Assembly: GCF_000092045.1 (NCBI RefSeq)
Contig: NC_007765.1
Coordinates: 372,001-436,000 of the forward strand
Reading direction: 5' to 3'
Source of the DNA: Rhizobium etli CFN 42
GTDB taxonomy: Bacteria > Pseudomonadota > Alphaproteobacteria > Rhizobiales > Rhizobiaceae
DNA length: 64,000 nt
Shown: in pieces, positions 55,226 through 64,000 of the stretch
Layout: each line of letters opens with the position of its first letter
Numbering within the stretch: the first letter of the stretch is position 1
Notes under the pieces: model-generated
The model's input: the letters and a program-made list of their open reading frames with translations, nothing else
What the model was told of the DNA's origin: nothing
Database searches by the model: none
Translations under genes and position numbers: made by a program

Positions 55226-55531
55226 CTAGTGAAAGTATTTCCGAAGGAAAATCATGTAAATTATCATCGGGGAAGAGGCGATGGTAGTTATTATAAGACG
55301 TCTACGCCTGAGTGATAGATACTCTGCCGCAATCTCGGGCGGACAATCGGGGTGGCCATAGGCGATTCCAGTAAAAATAGTTCCGGCGTGGTAAGTTATA
55401 TTCCCTATCCGGGCAGCGCGTGCTGCGAGCATTTCGTTGCGCACATAACGGTATGCGATCAGCACGCAGATGATGACAACATCAATTCCCAGCGTGACGC
55501 GGATCGCAAAGTTGATTTCGCCGTGCGTCAT
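55226..55531 (-). CDS. Small hypothetical membrane protein, 101 aa
   Basis: ATG 55531 has AGGG six bases upstream. The product has two transmembrane helices (about 8-26 and 78-95), a soluble loop (NITYHAGTIFTGIAYGHPDCPPEIAAEYLSLRRRR) and a basic end (FLRKYFH). Codon use is less GC-biased than neighbours. The frame remains open upstream through the EamA gene, but that part is a shadow. Function unknown. Confidence 0.55.
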   Translation of the reverse strand: MTHGEINFAIRVTLGIDVVIICVLIAYRYVRNEMLAARAARIGNITYHAGTIFTGIAYGHPDCPPEIAAEYLSLRRRRLIITTIASSPMIIYMIFLRKYFH

Positions 55532-55707
55532 TCCTTGCCCTAGCCCTTGGAAAAATCGCCCACATATACTCGCAGCATCTCGCGATTTTTTCCTCGCGCA
55601 AGTGGAATGAGCGTTCTCCTCTGCTTCCCCTTCTACGACATTAAAGGTGGTTAACGGATCGTACGACCTGAAAGATCGCGACGCGCTTAGCGCGCCTCGC
55701 CCGTTCG

Positions 55708-56622
55708 TCAGCCGCGTGCCGGCAGGCTCGTATCTGGTTGCGGCGACCGGCGGGCGAGAGGGCGCGCAAAGATGATCACGTTGCCGAGCAGCGTCAGCGC
55801 CAGACCGATCAGGCCGAGGCCGCTCCAGTGATAGCCCTCGAAGACCGTCGACAGCGACAGGGCGACGATCGGGAACAGCACGGTGGCGTAGGCCGCGCGC
55901 GAGGAGCCGATGCGCGACACCAGCATGAGATAGGTTGTGAAACCGATCACCGATCCGATGGCCGAGAGATAGAGCAGCGCGGCAAGATAGGTGATGCCGG
56001 GTGGTGCCACGATCGGCGTCCGCGTAACGGCAATCAGCACGAGGAGGATGATTGCGCCATAGGTCATGCCCCAGGCATTGGCGGTCAGCGGCGAGATGCC
56101 GGCCGCGCTGTTGCGGCGCGAGGCCATGTTGCCGAGCGAGAAGAACAGCGTGCCGAGCGCTGCGAGCCCGATGCCTTTCAGGGTGCCCATATCGAAATCG
56201 ACGACAACTTCCTCTCCGAACAGCAGGAGAAGGCCGGTTGCGCCGAGCGCCGCGGCGAAGAGCGTGCGGCCGGTAATGCGGTCGCCGAAGAAGAGGCGCG
56301 CATTGACGGCATTGTAGATCGTTGCAAGCGAGAAGATCACCGAGATCAGCCCTGAAGGAATCGAGGCGGCGGCGTTGTAGAAACAGATGAAATTGAGGCT
56401 GAACAGGCAGAGCGCTTGCGCCAGGATGAAGGGTTGATCGCGCAAGGCGGGGAGCTTGAGCCGGCGCATGGCAGCCAGGATGGCGACGAAGATCACGGCT
56501 GCGAGCGCAAATCGGTAAAAGACCGAGACCAGCACCGGCACGGGACCGACCTGCATTGCAATGGCGATCCAGGTCGTCCCCCAGATGAGGACGGTCGCGA
56601 TGAAAAGAACGGCATTTGCCAT
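55708..56622 (-). CDS. EamA/DMT-family transporter
   Basis: 304 aa with two EamA repeats, ten helices. ANAVLFIATVLIWGTTWIAIAMQ at the N-terminus and ALLYLSAIGSVIGFTTYLML in the second half are typical. ATG 56622 with GAGG upstream is preferred over the start at 56655. Probably exports an amino acid or metabolite. Divergent from an AraC gene, which may regulate it. Confidence 0.9.
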   Translation of the reverse strand: MANAVLFIATVLIWGTTWIAIAMQVGPVPVLVSVFYRFALAAVIFVAILAAMRRLKLPALRDQPFILAQALCLFSLNFICFYNAAASIPSGLISVIFSLATIYNAVNARLFFGDRITGRTLFAAALGATGLLLLFGEEVVVDFDMGTLKGIGLAALGTLFFSLGNMASRRNSAAGISPLTANAWGMTYGAIILLVLIAVTRTPIVAPPGITYLAALLYLSAIGSVIGFTTYLMLVSRIGSSRAAYATVLFPIVALSLSTVFEGYHWSGLGLIGLALTLLGNVIIFARPLARRSPQPDTSLPARG

Positions 56623-56777
56623 GGAGGTATCCTCGTTTTCCCCACGAATAGGCAAACCGTGAGCAGATCTCTTGCAGATTCTTGCTATGAAATCGATGTG
56701 CCCGGACTTCCCCCCTCGCCATCTCAGGGGTCGCCCCGTATTATTCTGAACGCGTGGCCAGCTGTGAGATAGAATGA

Positions 56778-57641
56778 GTGAACGATAGCCGCCTCTCGGT
56801 TTTCAGGTTTTTGTCCGCCTCTCCCACTGCGCGGATGTCACAGTCGATCGATCTCGGTTTCGGGCGATCGGCTGCCATCTGGAGCAATGCGCATGACAGG
56901 ATGAGCTATCAGCGGCCGGACGGTCATACGTTCAGTCTTTATCTGAGCGGCGGCGCCGGAACGCGTCGGCTGGATGGCGGCCCCGACGCGCGCGGCCGTC
57001 CTGGCGTGCTGTGCATCATGCCGCAGGGGCATTCGTCCGAATGGGAGATCACCGACTTCTTCGAATTCGTCCATCTGTATATTCCCGACGATCAGATGCG
57101 CCGGATGTTTGCCGAGACCTTCGACCGCGATGCGCGGCTCATGGCCCTTCCCGAAGTGACCTTCGACGATGCACCGGTCCTGGCGCACAGGCTTCGGCAG
57201 ATGACGGAAGCGATGTTGGCGGGCGGTCATCTGCTGGCCGAAGACGCGATGACGCAGGCGATCCACGATCTCTTCGTCGATCCACGTTATGGAAGCCTGC
57301 GTGCCTGCACGATCAGCGGCGGGCTCGCGCCGCATGTGCGGCGCCGAACCCTGGATTATATCGAGGCCCATCTTGGCGAGACGATCCGCCTGCAGGATCT
57401 GGCTGATATCGGCCAGCTCAGCGCCTTTCATTTTCAGCGGGTGTTCCGGGCAAGCTTTGGCGTGTCGCCGCATGGCTGGGTGGCGCACCGTCGTGTTGAG
57501 CGCGCCAAATCGATGTTATCAGACATGGAGCCGATCGCGCAGATCGCTTCGGCCTGCGGCTTCAGCAGCCAGAGCCACATGACGCGGGCCTTCAAGCAGG
57601 GCACAGGTCTCACGCCCTCGGCCTACCGGCAGCGGCAGTAA
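56778..57641 (+). CDS. AraC-family regulator
   Basis: 287 aa from GTG 56778 (ATG 56835 also possible). N-terminal ligand domain; C-terminal HTH pair (IGQLSAFHFQRVFRASFGVSPHGWVAHRRVERAKSML and IASACGFSSQSHMTRAFKQGTGLTPSAYRQRQ). Divergent from the EamA exporter by about 155 bp. Target unknown; exporter control is the simplest guess. Confidence 0.88.
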   Translation: MNDSRLSVFRFLSASPTARMSQSIDLGFGRSAAIWSNAHDRMSYQRPDGHTFSLYLSGGAGTRRLDGGPDARGRPGVLCIMPQGHSSEWEITDFFEFVHLYIPDDQMRRMFAETFDRDARLMALPEVTFDDAPVLAHRLRQMTEAMLAGGHLLAEDAMTQAIHDLFVDPRYGSLRACTISGGLAPHVRRRTLDYIEAHLGETIRLQDLADIGQLSAFHFQRVFRASFGVSPHGWVAHRRVERAKSMLSDMEPIAQIASACGFSSQSHMTRAFKQGTGLTPSAYRQRQ

Positions 57642-57650
57642 CGCCGGCGC

Positions 57651-59676
57651 TCAAGATTCCTGCAGCCCGTAAAGCAGCGGCATCAGCCCAGCGAGCGCCT
57701 TGAAGCGGTCCCATGACTTGGCGGATGGTTTCGTCCAGCCGGTTTCGGCAAGCCCCGAGATGCGCGGGAAGACGAGACGGTCGAAGACGGCGCGGTCCGT
57801 CATCGGTTCCGACCAGATGCAGGCCTGGATGCCGAGCAGCTTCTGCTTCTGCGCCGCCGTCCAGCCACTGAGCGGATCGAACTTATAGAGCTTTTCCGCG
57901 TCCGAATTCCCCGCCCAGCTGGCGCCCGGCTCGTCCCAATCGGGCCTCAGCGCCATGTCGAGGTAATAGACCTGGCCGGGGCAGACGACCATTTGATAGC
58001 CGCGTTCGGCGAGCTCGGCCGAGACCTCGACATTGCGCCAGCTGCAGAGATAGCTCTTCTCCTTGTCGATGACGTCGCCGTGGGCCGCCTCCTCCCAGCC
58101 GCCGGTGATGCAGCCCTTGCTCGCCAGGAAACGCTGAACGCGCTCCAGGAATTCCGCCTGCAGGATCGCCGCGCCGGAGCCGTGGATATCGTCGGCGCCA
58201 TGCCTGTTGGTGACGACGTTCAGCCGCTTGGCATGGGCATCGGCAACCGCCTCGCCGGCGACATCACGCAGGCGTGCGAGCGCTGCCGGCGAGCCCGACC
58301 ATGCGCCGAGCGGCACCTCGTCAGCGCCGAGATGGATAACCTTGAACGGAAAGAGCTCGATCAGTTCGGCAAGGATCGTCTCGACGATCTCGTAGGTCTG
58401 CTCGCGGGCCGGATTGATGCAATTGTCGGGAAAGCCCTGGACCGAGTAGTAGCTGCCCTTCTCGGCCGGATCGCGCAGCTCCGGGATCGCCTGCTGCATG
58501 GCGTAGCAATGGCCGGGCATATCGATCTCGGGCACGATCTCGATGCCGAAGCTCTTCGCATGGGCGACGATCTCGCGGATGACTGACTTGGTGTAGTAGC
58601 CGCCGGTTCGGGTCGGGCTCGATCCCAGCAGCGGCGGCACGGCAAGGCCGTGGCCGCGCCAGGCGCCGATCTCGGTCAGGGCGGGATAGGCGTCGATCTC
58701 GACGCGCCAGGCTTCGTCGTCGGAAAGGTGCCAGTGGAAGCGGTTGAGCTTGTTCCAGGCAAGCACCGCCAGCAGCTTCTTGACCTCGGCGACGCCATAG
58801 AACTGGCGGGCGACATCGAGATGCAGGCCGCGCCAGCCCATCGCTGGCTCGTCGACGATCTCGCCGGATGCGGGAAACTGGAAGACGCCGGGATGCAGCC
58901 TGGCGCCGCGCCAGATCTGGCCGAGCGTGACGAGGCCGTAGAGAAAGCCGGTGCGGCCGCTCGCCTCGACCGTCAGGGTGTCCTCGTCGAAGCTCAGCCG
59001 ATAGGCTTCGGGGCCGAAGCCGGCGGCATCTTTCAGGATGACCGGCACTGCGCCTTCCGCCTCGCTGCGCACGATGCCTTCGACGGCGAAGAGATGGTCG
59101 ACCAACGCCGCGAAGCCTTTCGCCGCCGCCTCCCCTTCGCTGCTCCGCGCCTGCGGGGCAAAACCGGCCGGCAGCGGCCGGCGCGAGGCGACCGTGACAT
59201 GGTTCGGCCAGGGAATGACCGAAATCTGAACGGGCGCGTTGGCGGGAACGGGATAGATCTCGGCGCCGCGCTTCAGCGCTGCGTTGCTGACCGAAGAGCG
59301 CGTCGGCTCGACGCCGAGCACGATAGTGCTGCCATCGGCAAGCGCGAGATAGGCGCTCGTCGCACCGTCCGTCCAGTGGCGGAACTGCCAGCTCAGCGCA
59401 TAGACGGAGACCGTCCAGGTCTCGCCGGCGCCGAGAACGAAACCGGCCGGCGGCTGGAATTCGGTGAAATTGGAAAGCCGCTTTGAGACCGTTGCGCCTT
59501 CGACGCGTCCGGCCGGATCGACGCGGCCCGGGCCGCTGACGCAGAGGGAAAAATTCGAAAGCGGTTCGCTGCCGAGGTTCTTGAGGCGCAGGACATAGGA
59601 GAATTCCTTGCCGTCGGCAGGCGGGTTCCAAAGGGTTTCAAGCCGCAGGGCGTTGCGGGCGCGGTGTCGACATCAT
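57651..59676 (-). CDS. GH20 beta-N-acetylhexosaminidase, apparent 5' frameshift
   Basis: Removes terminal N-acetylhexosamine from chito-oligosaccharides or similar glycans. The catalytic barrel is intact: GWRGLHLDVARQFY, HWHLSDDEAWR and the Asp-Glu pair in HLGADEVPLG. No signal peptide is visible. The family N-terminal domain (RLETLWNPPADGKEF... to ALADGSTIVLG) continues in frame upstream of GTG 59321 to about 59670 but has no start codon there. A good start (ATG ATG at 59676, GGAAGAG upstream) is in another frame; removing one base near 59650 would join them into about 674 aa. From GTG 59321 only 556 aa would be made. Confidence 0.85.
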
Positions 59677-59852
59677 CACTCTTCCTTCAAGGGAAACCAG
59701 GTTTCGAGGATCGAAATGCGATTTGAAGTCAATCAAATTGATTTAATATTGATAGTCGGTTTTTCGCCGGAGCGTCAATCGGCGGCGCGGAATTTCTGTG
59801 CGGCGACTTCCGAATAAAAATTCGGCCCGCGCGCATCGCGTTAACCATTAAG

Positions 59853-59866
59853 GTACTTTTAAGTAC
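59853..59866. promoter_or_regulatory. Palindrome upstream of the flagellin gene
   Basis: GTACTT-TT-AAGTAC is a perfect-armed palindrome in an AT-rich stretch about 120 bp before the flagellin start, in a 310-bp gap that otherwise holds no gene. It may be a flagellar regulator site. Confidence 0.4.
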
Positions 59867-59988
59867 GATAATTAATCCAACGATGGCGAATTGATCGGAA
59901 ACGAAAGGTCAATAAGCATGAGGCTGCTCGCCACGGCCCGGGTGTCCCGGGATCATACATCCAACTTCTATGAGCGGGTCGAATTTCC

Positions 59989-60897
59989 ATGACGAGCATC
60001 AATACCAACAATTCCGCAATGGCTGCCCTTCAGACGCTGCGCAGCATCAATTCCAATCTCGAAACCACACAGAACAGCGTCTCGACCGGCTATCGGGTCG
60101 ACACCGCATCCGATAACGCCGCCTACTGGTCGATCGCCACCACGATGCGCTCCGACAACAAGGCGCTGTCTGCCGTCTCCGACGCGCTCGGCCTCGGTGC
60201 GGCAAAGGTCGATACGGCTTACACGGCAATGGACAGCGCGATCGACGTCGTCGACGAGATCAAAGCCAAGCTGGTGGCGGCGACCGAAGACGGCGTCGAC
60301 AAATCCAAGGTCCAGGAAGAAATCAGCCAGCTGCAGGAACAGCTGATGAGCATCGCCCAGTCGGCGTCGTTCTCGGGCGAGAACTGGGTCGCCGGCGCCG
60401 ACGGCACGAAGAGCGTCGTATCGTCCTTCGTTCGCGACGGCTCCGGCGCCGTTTCCGTCAAGATGACGGATTACGTTCTGGATACCAGCTCCACCGGCAA
60501 TGTGCTGTTCGGCATGAACGGCGGCTCGATCGAAACCTCCTCGGGTATCCTCGGAACGGCCGATGCAAACGGCGATTCCGTCTACTCGCTCGACATTACC
60601 AACTTTACCACCGGTCAGATCCAGTCGGCGCTGACGACCATCGAATCCGCGCTCTCGGCGATGACGTCGGCGGGTGCGCAACTGGGTTCGATCTCGACCC
60701 GCATCGATCTGCAGGAAGACTTCGTCGGTGCGTTGTCGGATTCGATCGACTCCGGTGTCGGCCGGCTGGTCGACGCCGATATGGAGGAGGAATCGAGCAA
60801 GCTTTCCGCCCTGCAGACGCAGCAGCAGCTGGCGATCCAGTCGCTGTCGATCGCGAATTCCTCGTCCCAGAACATCCTGTCGCTCTTCCGCGGCTAA
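59989..60897 (+). CDS. Flagellin
   Basis: 302 aa flagellar filament protein. Conserved N-terminal D0/D1 (MTSINTNNSAMAALQTLRSINSNLE, VSTGYRVDTASDNAAYWSIATTMRSDN) and C-terminal D1/D0 (GALSDSIDSGVGRLVDADMEEESSKLSALQTQQQLAIQSLSIANSS) frame a short variable middle. It is exported by the flagellar type III system, so it has no signal peptide. It stands alone, away from any other motility gene in the window. R. leguminosarum is known to carry several flagellin genes, some outside the main cluster. Confidence 0.96.
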   Translation: MTSINTNNSAMAALQTLRSINSNLETTQNSVSTGYRVDTASDNAAYWSIATTMRSDNKALSAVSDALGLGAAKVDTAYTAMDSAIDVVDEIKAKLVAATEDGVDKSKVQEEISQLQEQLMSIAQSASFSGENWVAGADGTKSVVSSFVRDGSGAVSVKMTDYVLDTSSTGNVLFGMNGGSIETSSGILGTADANGDSVYSLDITNFTTGQIQSALTTIESALSAMTSAGAQLGSISTRIDLQEDFVGALSDSIDSGVGRLVDADMEEESSKLSALQTQQQLAIQSLSIANSSSQNILSLFRG

Positions 60898-60962
60898 TCC
60901 TGGTCGATGCAACGGGAGCCGGGCGCATAGAACGCCCGGATCATATTCGCTGATCGAACCAC

Positions 60963-60997
60963 GAGCCTGGCCTTTCCGGTCAGGCTCGGTTGTGTTT
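60963..60997 (+). terminator. Intrinsic terminator of the flagellin gene
   Basis: GAGCCTG (60963-60969) pairs with CAGGCTC (60981-60987), followed by the T-rich GGTTGTGTTTT. A further hairpin, CCGGGCG with CGCCCGG (60919-60939), lies between it and the stop codon. Together they should end flagellin transcription. Confidence 0.65.
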
Positions 60998-61111
60998 TAC
61001 CTTCTGCTGCTTGCGCCGGGCATCGCGCCTTGCTCAAGCTGGCGATTGACAGGTCGATCGTTTCGATCGCAAACATGACAGCCTTGGATGCCGCGCCGGT
61101 GGGATCGTCGC

Positions 61112-62665
61112 ATGTCGGTTGAACTTGAAGCTGCTCGTCCTGACCGAACGCCCGCCATCGTCTGGCTCGGCTTCCTGGCCATGTGCGTCGGCATGTTCAT
61201 GGCGATCCTCGACGTCCAGGTGGTGGCGACATCGCTGCCGACCATCCAGTCGGCGTTGGGCATCGATCCGGATCAGATGAGCTGGATACAGACGGCCTAT
61301 CTGATCGCCGAAGTGGTCGCCATCCCGCTCACCGGCCTCTTGACGCGGCTGTTGACGATGCGGTGGCTGTTCGTCGTCGCCATCAGCCTGTTCGTGATGG
61401 CCTCGGCCGGCTGCGCCGCCAGCGGCAGTTTCGGCACGCTGGTCGCCTGGCGGGTGCTTCAGGGCTTTTCCGGCGGGACCCTGATCCCCTCGGTGTTTTC
61501 GGCCGTGTTCATCCTGTTTCCGAACGAGCGGCAGGCGCTTGCGACGACCATCGCCGGCGTGCTTGCGGTGCTTGCGCCCACCGTCGGCCCGATCGTCGGC
61601 GGATGGCTGACCGAAACCTATTCCTGGCACTGGCTGTTCCTGATCAACATCCTTCCGGGGCTTGCATCGGCAATCCTGGCGGCCCGCTTCCTTCCGAAGC
61701 AGGCGGCCGATCCGTCCGAACTCAGGCATCTCGACGGTCTGTCGCTCCTCTTGATGGCGGCAGCGCTGACGGCGCTGGAACTCAGCCTCAAAGAGGCGCC
61801 GACCAGCGGCTGGACCTCGGCCTACGTGCTGAGCCTGCTGGCCGTCTGCCTTCTTTCGGGCGGCGCGTTCATGACGCGAACACTGCGCCGAGGCCGACCG
61901 ATCGTCGATCTCGGCAATTTCGGCGATCGGAATTTTCTGGTCGGCTCGGTTTTGAGCTTCATACTCGGCATCGGCCTCTTCGGCTCGGTCTATCTCATGC
62001 CGGTCTTTCTCGCTTTCATCAGGGGACACGACGCCCTTGAGATCGGCGTGACCATGCTGGTCACCGGTATCGCACAGCTGGTCACCGCGCCGGTCGCCGT
62101 CGCGCTGGAGAAGCGCATGGATGCGCGGCTGCTGTCGGCTGTCGGTTTTGCCCTGTTTGCGATCGGTGTCGGCATGAGCGCCTTTCAGGATCCGCGTTCG
62201 GATTACGACGCAATGTTCTGGCCACAGGTCGTGCGCGGCGTCGCCATCATGTTCTGCCTGCTGCCGCCGACCCGGCTGGCGCTCGGCACGCTTTCTGCCG
62301 ATCGCGTTCCCGATGCGAGCGGGCTTTTCAATCTCATGCGCAATCTCGGCGGCGCCATCGGCATCGCGCTGATCGACACCATCATCTACACACGCTCGGA
62401 GCCGCTGGGACAAGACCTCTGGGCACGTGTCCAGGCCGGCGACATCGAGGCGGCCATGTTTGTCGGCGCGCCCGCCGAGATCATGTCGCGACATAGCGGC
62501 AGCTTCGATGCAGATACCATGGCGACGCTCGATCCGTTGGTCCAGACCGCGGCCAGCGTTCAGGCGATCAACGAAGCCTGGATGGTCGTCGCCGTCCTGA
62601 CCGGCTGCGCGCTGCTCTCAGTCCCCTTCGCCAGGCGGCCAGCGCGGCATGAGGCCGGGCAGTGA
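61112..62665 (+). CDS. MFS exporter, DHA2 (EmrB/QacA) family
   Basis: 517 aa with 14 predicted transmembrane helices. ILDVQVVATSLPTIQSALG (about 31-49) is the DHA2 motif; GPIVGGWLTETYSWHWLFLINIL (about 160-182) is motif C plus the following helix. No EmrA-type fusion protein is adjacent. A drug or toxic-metabolite exporter is likely. ATG 61112 follows GGTGGGA. Confidence 0.92.
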   Translation: MSVELEAARPDRTPAIVWLGFLAMCVGMFMAILDVQVVATSLPTIQSALGIDPDQMSWIQTAYLIAEVVAIPLTGLLTRLLTMRWLFVVAISLFVMASAGCAASGSFGTLVAWRVLQGFSGGTLIPSVFSAVFILFPNERQALATTIAGVLAVLAPTVGPIVGGWLTETYSWHWLFLINILPGLASAILAARFLPKQAADPSELRHLDGLSLLLMAAALTALELSLKEAPTSGWTSAYVLSLLAVCLLSGGAFMTRTLRRGRPIVDLGNFGDRNFLVGSVLSFILGIGLFGSVYLMPVFLAFIRGHDALEIGVTMLVTGIAQLVTAPVAVALEKRMDARLLSAVGFALFAIGVGMSAFQDPRSDYDAMFWPQVVRGVAIMFCLLPPTRLALGTLSADRVPDASGLFNLMRNLGGAIGIALIDTIIYTRSEPLGQDLWARVQAGDIEAAMFVGAPAEIMSRHSGSFDADTMATLDPLVQTAASVQAINEAWMVVAVLTGCALLSVPFARRPARHEAGQ

Positions 62666-62734
62666 TCCATATCTTGCAGCAAGCTGCCGCAAAATATTGC
62701 CATGTGTCGACGCGGCTACCTTCTACGGGAACTG

Positions 62735-63145
62735 TCAATCAGATACGGAAACGTCGATCCATCGACCGGTTCCTTGGCCACCGTAGATATCAACGTCGAT
62801 CCATACATTGCCACGCAGGATCATATTGGCGGCCTCTCGCGTCATCGTTCCGTTCCGAAGCATCTGCTCCAGAGCCTGGCGATTTACCGGATCGGCAAAG
62901 AATGAGTCTGATTGATCGTCATGATCGCGCACATGGTACTGATGGAAATTCGCCCTGTCTTGTCGGATGATCTGCCACGGCTGGGCAAGTCGAGCCCCAT
63001 TCGAATTGTAAAGATCAGCCTCGCCGATATAGGCGCGATAGCTCTCGATCAGGCGATTGCTGTGGTTGGCCTGGACTCTCGCTTGAGCGTGCGCTGTTCC
63101 CGCCACGATGACCGAGCTGAATAGAATCGATAATAATTTTCGCAT
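62735..63145 (-). CDS. Hypothetical secreted protein, 136 aa
   Basis: Starts at ATG 63145 with GAGGG upstream and has a clear signal peptide (MRKLLSILFSSVIVAGTAHAQA). The mature part includes YIGEADLYNSNGARLAQPWQIIRQDRANFH, which resembles a short SH3-like beta segment, and ends with a glycine-rich stretch (IYGGQGTGRWIDVSVSD). I do not recognise the family. No neighbour suggests a role. Confidence 0.72.
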   Translation of the reverse strand: MRKLLSILFSSVIVAGTAHAQARVQANHSNRLIESYRAYIGEADLYNSNGARLAQPWQIIRQDRANFHQYHVRDHDDQSDSFFADPVNRQALEQMLRNGTMTREAANMILRGNVWIDVDIYGGQGTGRWIDVSVSD

Positions 63146-63398
63146 ATTGCCCTCTTTCAAAAAGAGGCGTCTTACCTAGCGTCAAGCCAATTCGCCAAGC
63201 AAAAAGTTCAAAAGGATGTGCAGTTGCACTCGATCTTCGCGAACACGGCACGCTCCAACTGCCGATGCATACACAGCGGTGTATACGCAGTAAACCGCTC
63301 CTCGGAACGAGACGCGGCTCCAGCGTGTTAAAGGAACCGCTGGCGGCCGCCAAAGTTTAGCTATTTGAGGCCATCATCGCCTGCCGTGGGAATTCAGC

Positions 63399-63887
63399 AT
63401 GAACACCAAGACGATTGTTTTCGAGCAGAGCGACTGGGTTCCGAACAACCCGCGCCTTCCTGTACTGCTTTACCGGGATGTCTTTGCCGACGGTGGACCT
63501 CGTGATTTCGAAGGTCACTTCGCGGCAAATGGTTGGACCGGTGTCTGGACGAACGGAGTCTTCGATTATCAGCACTACCATTCCGGTGCTCATGAAGTGC
63601 TGGGAATTGCGCGTGGCAGCGCCACACTGCTGATCGGTGGTCCCGGCGGTCGAGCGCTCGAAGTCGCGGCGGGAGACTGTCTGGTGCTTCCAGCCGGAAC
63701 CGGGCACCAAAACCTCGGCTGCACGGCGGACTTCGAGGTCATCGGCGCTTATCCCAAAGGGCAGCATGCCGATATTCAGACTTCGGCTGCTTCAAGCGAA
63801 ATGCTGGCGAAAATCTCGTCAGTGCCCCTGCCCGATACCGATCCTGTTCAGGGACCGTCGGGATTTCTCATCGAGAAGTGGCGGTAG
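63399..63887 (+). CDS. Cupin domain protein (YjlB-like)
   Basis: 162 aa. Metal-binding His in HYHSGAHEVLGIARG (H-x-H...E) and a later His in LPAGTGHQNLG. Similar to bacterial YjlB cupins. No signal peptide. Function unknown; alone near the right edge of the window. The final 110 bp show no gene. Confidence 0.85.
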   Translation: MNTKTIVFEQSDWVPNNPRLPVLLYRDVFADGGPRDFEGHFAANGWTGVWTNGVFDYQHYHSGAHEVLGIARGSATLLIGGPGGRALEVAAGDCLVLPAGTGHQNLGCTADFEVIGAYPKGQHADIQTSAASSEMLAKISSVPLPDTDPVQGPSGFLIEKWR

Positions 63888-64000
63888 CCATTTGCGCACC
63901 GCGACCGAGATCGAATATCCCCCTTCACTCTGCTCGTTTTGATACAGGTATGCCGAGACACCGAGCCGCCCAAAGGTAGCCCATGGAGCAACCATGCTTC

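Noticed and set aside
55532-56722. Long minus-strand open frame joined to the 101-aa small protein
   Set aside because: The upstream part is an alternative frame of the EamA exporter gene with shadow-like composition; only the final 101 codons look protein-like.

Overview
The window is GC-rich DNA from a fast-growing rhizobium of the Rhizobium etli / leguminosarum / phaseoli group. The best pointers are a complete ansR-ansP-ansA-ansB asparagine operon whose asparaginase carries every active-site and zinc residue of the R. etli class 3 enzyme at the published numbers, a bgsB-bgsA mixed-linkage beta-glucan pair, an isolated rhizobial-type flagellin gene, and dispersed rhizobial intergenic palindromes. 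There are no rRNA, tRNA, ribosomal-protein or replication genes. The content is almost all transport, catabolism and local regulators, which suggests an accessory replicon or chromid, but the sequence does not prove it.

Layout. 1-1231: end of a TPP-riboswitch-controlled thiM-thiE operon (minus strand). 2058-10942: a peptide/opine-type ABC transporter, a RidA-like protein, a SelA-like PLP enzyme, a double-ATPase ABC protein, a metal-ligand-complete (S)-ureidoglycine aminohydrolase and a FadR-type regulator. 10994-16073: the ans operon. 16120-17752: a TauD/AtsK-type dioxygenase and an AhpD-like protein, divergent. 17887-26457: a fructan locus (GH32, GH91, a CUT1 ABC importer and a divergent LacI regulator with three operators spaced exactly 22 bp). 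26511-28761: an IS remnant, an AraC regulator, a small gene and intergenic palindromes. 29079-32287: bgsBA. 32660-35073: small protein, paired small DMT exporters and a dienelactone hydrolase. 35402-40816: Gfo/Idh/MocA oxidoreductase with a CUT1 sugar importer. 40994-43825: XRE-cupin regulator divergent from a FAS1-DUF378-TspO-hypothetical operon, followed by a broken copy of part of the importer ATPase. 43886-46980: AraC/SDR and TetR/cupin pairs. 47326-55206: a second RidA-containing locus (D-serine-dehydratase-like enzyme, MlrC, NTF2-like protein, RidA, RpiR, SDR, MFS, ROK). 55226-63887: small membrane protein, EamA exporter, AraC, GH20 hexosaminidase with an apparent 5' frameshift, flagellin, DHA2 exporter, a small secreted protein and a cupin.

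How it fits together. Most blocks follow one plan: importer, a few cytoplasmic enzymes, and a local repressor at the divergent promoter. Two blocks pair a PLP enzyme able to make reactive enamines/imines with a RidA-family deaminase. The most unusual system is at 17887-26457. Its GH91 protein belongs to the inulin fructotransferase family but has no signal peptide, and it is co-transcribed with a cytoplasmic GH32 and a sugar importer. This fits import and intracellular hydrolysis of difructose anhydride (DFA) or short fructans rather than secreted inulin depolymerisation.
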